From: Myotis daubentonii
Lineage: Eukaryota > Chordata > Mammalia > Chiroptera > Vespertilionidae
Reading direction: 5' to 3'
Length of the DNA stretch: 64,000 bases
Assembly (NCBI RefSeq): GCF_963259705.1
Contig: NC_081844.1
Span: forward strand, 42,101,341 to 42,165,340
Shown here in pieces: positions 57,555-64,000 of the stretch. Made by a program: the position numbers and the translations under genes. The notes under the pieces were generated by a model that had not been told where the DNA came from, searched no databases, and saw nothing but the letters and a program-made list of their open reading frames with translations. Each line of letters starts with the position of its first letter. Positions within the stretch are counted from its first letter, which is position 1.

Positions 57555-57719
57555 GAAGAGGAAGAGGAAGAAAAAGGTAAAGATGCAAATTATGAACAAC
57601 AAATATGCATCTATCAACAAGTGAATCTAAGAATCAAGTGAATAAATAATCTGATGAACAGAATGAACTGTTGATTATAATAGAATCAGGGACATAGAAA
57701 GGGAATGGACTGACTATTC

Positions 57720-57861
57720 TTGGGGGGGGAAAGGGGTGTGGGAGATTCGGGAAGAGACTGGACAAAAATCGTGCACCTATGGATGAGGACAGTGGGTGGG
57801 GAGTGAGGGCGGAGGGTGGGGCGGGAACTAGGAGGAGGGGAGTTATGGGGGGGGGGGGAAA
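57720..57861 (+). promoter_or_regulatory. G-run-rich HAL1 3' UTR
   Basis: Successive runs of three to ten G (TGGGGGGGG, GGGTGGGGAG, GGGCGGAGGG, GGGGCGGG, GGGGGGGGGG) could form G-quadruplexes, which are common in L1 3' UTRs. Followed by AATAAAG at the 3' end. Confidence 0.6.
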
Positions 57862-58140
57862 GGAACAAATGTAATAATCTGAACAATAAAGATTTAATTA
57901 AAAATAATAATAATAATAATAATTTTATGGTCGGGGGTCACCACAACATGAGGAACGTATTAAAGGGTCGTGGCATTAGAAAGGTTGAGAACCACTGGCC
58001 TAGAGTCAAGAAGAAAACTATCTAAAGTTAGTCAAAGTGAGGGAAAACCAGGCCTTCTGAATCACCTATCACAATTAGATGGGCAGAATTGATCTTCTCT
58101 GGAGCCCATCTAAAGGCCAGGGAGTAATGAGCAATTGGAC

Positions 58141-58859
58141 AATAAGATAACCAAGAGCAGAAAGCTACCATCCACTCTCAACCATTTGCCTGGCCATCTT
58201 TATGAAATCACAGCTAATATCACCTCTTCATGAAAATCAAGGTGTTTATTCTTTTTAATTTAATGATTATTACATATAATCATTAAATAATAAAAAGACA
58301 ACATTTGAGTATATTATTCCCTTCACTCATGATAAAATCATATCCTGTCCACTGGCAGAAAAATTTGACTAAAAAGTTCAATTTCCCTAGAAATTACTAT
58401 AGTTTTATAAAACTCATGCAAAAAAAAGCCAATAGGCCAATATCTGATTTTTTTCTATAGGACACACACAAAAAATACTAGAAGCTGCCCCTTACATGTG
58501 TGATGCTACATGAAAGACATATCATAACCCATAAAGTCACCAAGCCACACACCAGAGAAAGCTATATAAAAAGAGTAATATTCAGAAAATTAGTTCTTAG
58601 TTCTGACTTCCACTCACTTATACATCAAGCCTACCTCTAATCATCCTATTTCAACCCTTGTTTTGTGCCCTGCCCTTCCAGGGAGACAACTCATTTTATT
58701 GAACACTCGCTCTCCACTCATCCACTTCGCTCTCCATTTTATTACTGTCCCAGTATTTTTCGTAGGGCAGCAATTTCCTGGAGGGTCAGGCTGTTTGATA
58801 ACTGAGCCATTCTACCACTGGAATCCTTTCATTCCTCTTCATCTAGCCAATATGAACTC
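58141..58859. other. Unique DNA; start of an L2-like stretch
   Basis: No gene recognised. The 88-codon ORF at 58663-58929 lies across an L2-like region. Confidence 0.4.
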
Positions 58860-59000
58860 GTTCTTCCAAAATTGGAGCTCAAATCTCACATTTTCCACCA
58901 GGCCTTTCCTGACCTGCCTTTCTCAGTAAATGCCCCTCCTCTCTGATCCTGCAGCAGTTTGACATGCTTCTATTACAGCACCTGTCTTTCTGTGCTATAA
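58860..59000 (+). mobile_element. L2 LINE fragment
   Basis: GAGCTCAAATCTCACATTTT, CCACCAGGCCTTTCCTGACC, GCCCCTCCTCTCTGATCCTG and TACAGCACCTGTCTTTCTG follow the L2 3' region. Old and non-coding. Confidence 0.6.
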
Positions 59001-59560
59001 TTATAGGTTCATTTGTCACTGCACAGTGGCTCCTTGTGGAAAATGACATAGTTTATTCATCCATCCTTGACCCCTTCAAGTCACTCAAACATCTATTGAA
59101 TTAATTAAAAATGTATTTTAAACATCCCCTGACGTGCACTTTATGAACAGCCCTAAGTGCACGTCGGTCCCCTGGCATCTATCTCCCTCCTGGCTCTGGA
59201 CATAGTGGGTTAGGTCAGTTTTCAGACCTTATTATACTTTTCTCTTTTTCAGCACGGTACACAACTAGTGTCCTCTTAAATATAAAAAGAGAAAATGGTG
59301 CTATAAGTATGTCCTATAGATTTAATAAGCCTGGCATTGCTTAACTTACCTTTCAGAACAAATGTTTGAAATGTATATATTTGGACCTATTAGTGTTAGC
59401 ATAGGTAGAAAGCTAGTTATTAATAAAGAAAGAGAGCCAAGGGAAACAAACATTAAGCATAATAAATTAGGGAGCTGAGTCAAATGTGAAGCCTAATGTA
59501 CTAGGCAGCAGGCTAGGACAGTAAGCCTGCTTCACTAGGAAGTGCAGCATTCATGGGCGC

Positions 59561-59575
59561 CCAGCAGAGGGCAGC
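59561..59575 (+). promoter_or_regulatory. CTCF-binding-site motif, full consensus match
   Basis: CCAGCAGAGGGCAGC fits all 15 positions of the core consensus CCASYAGRKGGCRSY. It lies outside recognised repeats, in a less AT-rich stretch (59540-59960). Occupancy depends on cell type and methylation and cannot be read from sequence. Confidence 0.65.
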
Positions 59576-60240
59576 ATTCTCCACCCTCAGGTTTAATGGC
59601 AGGGCAATCCCTGAGCACTCCCCCAGCAGGCGGGAAGAATCTCATGGGAAAACTTCAGCCTGGTACCTGGATTACCGAGGAAGCAGGAGGGAATTTACTT
59701 AGAACATGCAGGTAGATACTCAGAGGGCACAGGGAGATAAGCGTATGCGCAGTACAAGCCAAAGTGATGCAGGGGGAGGTCCTACTTTGAGGCACCTGCA
59801 GAAGCCAACATTGTTACCAAAAAGGGGTGGAGCCTAGCCCGGGAAAAGGATTGGATTGGAAGCGGGCACAGAACCTGAAAAGTCTAGGACAAAGATTGGC
59901 TGAGGGGAGGGCCCAACACAAGCCCAGGAAAAAACCCTGCAGTAGATTGGGTAATTTGAAAGAGCTGGCTCATTCCTGAAAATCAAGAAAATAAATGGAC
60001 GATGATTAGGAATCTTGGGACAGTTGATGCTGGAGCCTCCCTGCCCTCTACATGCCCTCTATTTCCCCTTCTCCCCCCCAAATCCTACCACTATGTTTAA
60101 GCTTCTCCCATCCATGTGCCCTTTGAAGTTCCTCAGGACATTGCAAAAGAACATATTTTCACGGGCAACATTAGGATTTATAACTAATAACCATTGTGAT
60201 AAATTTTTAAAACCCAGGAAATCAGTAAGATATCACACAA

Positions 60241-60306
60241 TAGTTTATTTTTTTCAAGAAAAATCAACCTGGATAGTTTATTTTTTTCAAGAAAAATCAA
60301 CCTGGA
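60241..60306 (+). repeat. Perfect 33-bp tandem duplication
   Basis: The unit starting TAGTTTATTTTTTTCAAG and ending CAACCTGGA occurs at 60241-60273 and again at 60274-60306 without a difference. Being a multiple of three, it appears as an 11-residue repeat in one frame. Confidence 0.95.
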
Positions 60307-63300
60307 TATTTTCCTTTCTCAATTTGCTTTAGGTGTTTGAGGCCAGCATTTATTCTGCTGGAAGCTTTATAGACTTCATCTACACAGGAAATGTTTCCAA
60401 ATGCACCCTGTGCTCATTCCAAGATATATTTTTATCTGCTCCATTTGGTCTGCTATGGGGAAAGGAACGAACAAAGAAATAGGGAAGTATTTCCCCACAT
60501 CTTTGTAGTAAAGCACATTTTATGGAACCTAAAAATTAGAAGAAATTTTCTGAAATGACTTCTCTGAGTCTAGCCCATCCAGTCCCCTGAAGAGTGAAAC
60601 CTAGGTCCTGTTGGAACATTTCACCTAATGAGCGTGCCTCCCTTCAGGAGGCCCTGCTGCCTGCTGCTGCTCGGCTCTGATGGTCTGAAAGTGACCAATT
60701 TGAAGTGAAACCAGCCGGCACAGACTTCCAGGTCGAACAGATTATGTGAATTCATCTATAATATTCCACTTTGCTCTTCTTTTTCCAGCTCAACTTCCTA
60801 CACAACATAGTTTACAGATGACTCTTCATTTTGTCCATCTCTTCCCAGTCATTTTCTAGCTTTTGTTTATGTGTTTGGGTTGGTTAAAATTTGTTTTCAA
60901 TTAGTTTCTAAGAACTAAATGTTTTCTTACACAACTGTCTTAAATTAAAAGCTTTGAATCCTCACTTATAAACTTGTAGAAAGATATTCAGACTAAGGGA
61001 GAAAAGTAATAGACAGTGATATCTAGCTCAATTCAGAGATTAAAATTTAAAAATGAGTAACTCAAGACACATGTGCTTTATTCTTTAGGACATATTGATT
61101 TGCCTTTTCTATGCTATAATATTTTTACAGCTTAGTCTCAATTTAACAAAACAAAAAGTGAAAAACAAATATTTTAGTTTCAGAATGAAATTAGCCCACT
61201 GATCGGTAGTAAGCTACTTATTTTGTCAGGCACACAGGAATCTGCTCTATGAACCTGCTTTTAGAAACTTGTCAACCCTGTGAGGCTAAAGTTGCCCTTT
61301 TCCTCCCTTTCCTTTCCTTCCTTCCTTCTTTTTTTATTTTCCTAGTTTCATTAAATAATTAAAATAATTAATAGTTTTTGAGCAAGTCTACTGCAACTAG
61401 AGATATTCTCTGATTCTTAGCAAGCAGGTGTACAGTTTCGTAGCGGAGAGTTTATAGCTCCTACCGAGAGTTGTTTCACTCAACAACTGTCTATTGACTA
61501 TACGCTGAAGACAAGAAAACCAGTCTTTGCAATCTTTTCACTTACAAAGTGTTTTGCAAGTGATTTGATTAGGCATCATGGAAATACAGAGCAGGAGTCT
61601 CAGAATTAACTAGTCAATCTAGTAGACTTCCTGAAGCAGGGCGATGCTGATGAACAATTTTGAGGAAGAAGTAAGAGACATAAGGACATGGGAAAGGGGT
61701 GCTCTAGGCTGGGCACAGCTCTTTGATGGTCCACTTCCCTGAGGAAGGGGCTTGACTTTCAGCTCATGCAAGTCTCCTTCTGTATGGTTTTTGTATTTCC
61801 CAAATTAAACAATGACTCCACCTACTGTCTACCAGGGATTTAAAACACAGGAATTTATCAGCCCCTCTTCATTACAACAGAGGGTTTCATGCTTATCAGA
61901 GTAATCAACCATAATATCCACAATAGACAACTAAATAGCTTCTAAGATAATGGACATTTAAAAATAGATAATAATGAATGTGTTTACTACCTACTGTCAT
62001 GGATATCATGGTGTCTATGCTTGGTATTGCTAAATCAACAGAAAGGAATAGACTGAATAACTTCCTGTGACATAATGAGCTAAGATTTAATGACAGACCC
62101 TTACTTTTATGGAGGGTCGAATAAAGGAAATGTAAATTTGAACAATGTGTCTTTAAAACAATCACTGAAAACTACTCGCCTGCTACACAATTCTTTGATT
62201 CACATAAGAACACATTTCACAAAGGCAAACCTCCAAACACTAATTTGAGTATTTTATATTACCAGGTAAAAATTATACAGCCCATTATGTTTCTTTTTCC
62301 CATGGCTATCATAAGCTAACTACAATACCCAACTGCAAGAACATGCAGGATAAAATTCAATCCTTTGCTCATTTTAAGATAATTGGTGCTCCTTTTATTT
62401 TTGTTATTTTATTATTTTCATTGTGGAAAGAACACACCATGAGATCTACTCTCTTACCAAATTTTTAAGTGTAAATTACATTATTGTTGACTATAGGTAT
62501 AGTGTGCACAGATCTCTAAAGTTTTTTCATCTTCCTTGACTGAAATTTTACACCCATTAATTAGTAACTTTCCATTCCACTCCCCTCTCCAGCACCTGGC
62601 AACCACCTTCCCGTTCTTTGATTATATAAATTTGACTATTTTAGATACCTTACTAGTATATAAGTGGAATCATGAAGTACATATTTGTCTCTCTGTGATT
62701 GACTTATTTCACTTAGTATAATATCTTCAAGGTCATCTGTGTTGTCACATATTGCAGAATAAGTTTTATATAAATAATTGAAGTATAGCACACACACATT
62801 ATTAAATAGAGCCTGATTAATTATACAAAGTGACCACAAAATGAGCAAACTTAATGACCACATAGACCAAGAAGTAGAATCTGACCACACTCAGAAGCCC
62901 TCTATAAGCCCCCATCCAGTCACAACCACCATCATCTACTCTATAATAAGGTTAACTACAGTAAAAAGAATTAAAATATCACATCTTCTCCTTCCTTTCT
63001 CTTCCCCATGATCACTCACTGTAGTAAAATTCTGGGATGCTTTAATGCATAGGATGACTTCAAATAAAAATTTTAATGCTTTGGGGAAGTAATTTAAAAT
63101 CTCGTTGGAATTCTTTAATTTCCTGGTACAATTTATTCTAACCTTAAATGTTGTGTCTGGGTTTCTTTTCTTCATTTATTTTTTGCCTTTATTTTTGCTT
63201 AGGGAGGCTATACAGAGAAGTTGAAAACCCATAGCAACATGAAAGGAAGTGTGAGGTTGTGGAAAAAAGACAAATATAACTTTTAAGTGTGAAATGTACT

Positions 63301-63744
63301 TCATGTCCTTCGACAATGGGAACTTTTCATGGAACAGGTTAATTGGGTATCCTGTGGTGCAGAGGTGCTGCAGTTCACAAGAACTGCTTCACGCTGAAAA
63401 GGATATAACTTGTTACCTTGATATTTCCTATCTACCATCATCAGCTCTTCTGTGTGACTTTTCAACAACAGTTTTCTTTATTATTAAAAAAAAAAATACA
63501 CACACACATTAGTGAAGGGACCAACATATAGCTGCAATAGCTATAATAATAGCTACGTTTGTTCTTTCTTTGCAAAGCAAATATTATGGATTTAAATCTT
63601 CAGAGAATGAAGAATAAAGTGATGCTTATATTGCAATACAGGTTAATACAAGAACAAAATTCTAATGAAGTGCTTGATTAAAGAACTTAATGCTTGTGAC
63701 CTCTGTTTTCTTTTCCTTTCTTCTCTTTTCTTTTGGCCAATAGG

Positions 63745-63795
63745 TACTGAGCACTTACTATGTACCAGGCACTTACTTGAGCATCGTCATCCTCT
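63745..63795 (-). mobile_element. MIR 3'-end fragment
   Basis: TACTGAGCACTTACTATGTA, CCAGGCACTTACTTGAGC is the reverse of the conserved MIR 3' end (GTGCCTGGCACATAGTAAG type). It runs out after about 50 bases. Confidence 0.6.
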
Positions 63796-64000
63796 GGCAT
63801 CTAGGACCAGGAACACCTGGTCCATATTCCAGGACTCACTGTGAATACCAAAATCCACAGATGCTCAAGTCCTTTACGTAAAATGGCATAGTATTTTCAT
63901 ATAACCTATGCATATCCTCTCTTATAGTTTAAATAATCTCTAGATCTAGATTACTTATAATACCCAATACAATGTCAATGCTATTCAAAGTTCCTGTTAT

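Larger units (their letters stand above)
56005..57917 (+). mobile_element. Full-length half-L1 (HAL1) retrotransposon
   Basis: The whole L1 layout minus ORF2: a 5' start GAGAACCAAGATGGCGGC (with the YY1-type AAGATGGCGGC), a GC-rich 5' UTR of about 700 bp, one intact ORF1, then a purine-rich stretch and G-runs typical of an L1 3' UTR, ending AACAATAAAGATTTAATTA and (AAT)n. Target duplication AATAATTTTATGG (55992-56004, 57918-57930). ORF2 (endonuclease and reverse transcriptase) is absent, not broken, which is the definition of HAL1. It must have moved with L1 enzymes in trans. Confidence 0.92.
55762..57997 (+). mobile_element. SPIN-type hAT transposon holding a HAL1
   Basis: Terminal repeats CAGCGGTTCTCAACCTGTGG and AAAGGTTGAGAACCACTG; interior GGTCGCGACCCGTTTGGGG, CGCCTAAGACCATCGGAAA, TTGTGATTAATCACTATGC and GGTCACCACAACATGAGG. 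These match the non-autonomous SPIN (Space Invader) consensus. Near-perfect target duplication GCCTAGAC / GCCTAGAG (55754-55761, 57998-58005). Without the HAL1 insertion and its extra duplication the element is about 310 bp. It encodes no transposase. Confidence 0.92.
55421..58140 (-). mobile_element. Ancient LTR-like sequence, interrupted by SPIN
   Basis: At 55430-55560 the plus strand reads GACAAGTTAAACAAGGAAG, AAAGACTTTATTTAAGATTG and TTGCAATAGG, the reverse of an LTR 3' region with AATAAAGTCTTTC. Sequence resumes after the SPIN insertion at 58006. The class and far end are uncertain. Confidence 0.4.
59576..64000. other. Mostly unique DNA, no gene seen
   Basis: 59576-59960 is moderately GC-rich with CpG (GTATGCGCAGTAC) and may be an old LTR, but no family is certain. 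A 33-bp tandem duplication sits at 60241-60306. A CCTT-rich run is at 61312-61330 and a short CA run at 63499-63508. A possible MIR end lies at 63745-63790 (GTACTGAGCACTTACTATGT). Confidence 0.4.

Overview
This window is repeat-rich, gene-poor mammalian nuclear DNA. The repeat content points to a vespertilionid (vesper) bat. It holds about a dozen tRNA-derived SINEs of the Ves type on both strands, with the usual head (CTGGCTCAGTGGATAGAGCG or a variant) and an AATCAATAAAA-type tail. It also holds a set of HeliBat-like Helitrons, with TC 5' ends, a GTGCACGAA..TTCGTGCAC hairpin, a CTAG 3' end and insertion between A and T. There is also a SPIN-type hAT transposon, a family known for patchy horizontal transfer into bats and a few other vertebrates. 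I recognise no multi-exon host gene, tRNA, rRNA or microRNA gene. The window is intergenic or lies inside a large intron.

Layout. 1-16 kb: mostly unique AT-rich DNA with one Helitron (3181-3512), an old L1 3' end (8470-9314), ancient MER5/MER20-type hAT fossils and Ves SINEs at 4949, 13289 and 14858. 16-24 kb: two abutting Helitrons separated by a GT run, two MLT1-type LTRs, an ERV-like LTR (18875-19300), L1 3' ends, and an L2 split by a hAT MITE and an MLT1 LTR. 24-33 kb: largely unique; a younger L1 lies inside an older L1 (31669-32241). 33-37 kb: Ves SINEs, Helitrons (one inside a SINE tail), L1/MLT1, and a patch at 36004-36181 built of copies of sequence 1.2-3.1 kb upstream. 37.7-38.5 kb: a solo endogenous retroviral LTR. 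39.5-40.8 kb: a Helitron-like cassette with a five-CCAAT-box array and a TATA motif, followed by a Helitron carrying a minisatellite. 44.6-45.0 kb: a large GGAA/GGGA microsatellite. 46.9-47.7 kb: a broken, intronless FADS1 copy. 48-53 kb: SINEs, two hAT MITEs and an inverted Helitron. 55.4-58.1 kb: an old LTR-like sequence holding a SPIN element that holds a full-length half-L1 (HAL1). 58-64 kb: an L2 fragment, a textbook CTCF motif and otherwise unique DNA.

The only intact protein-coding sequence I can support is the ORF1 protein (282 codons) of the half-L1 at 56005-57917. This element goes straight from ORF1 to its 3' end without a reverse transcriptase ORF, so it must have used L1 machinery in trans. 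The best leads are this nested HAL1, the Helitron-linked CCAAT/TATA cassette, the patchwork duplication at 36 kb, and CTCF-like cores carried by Helitrons and SINEs. Family names come from remembered consensus sequences and were not checked against a database.
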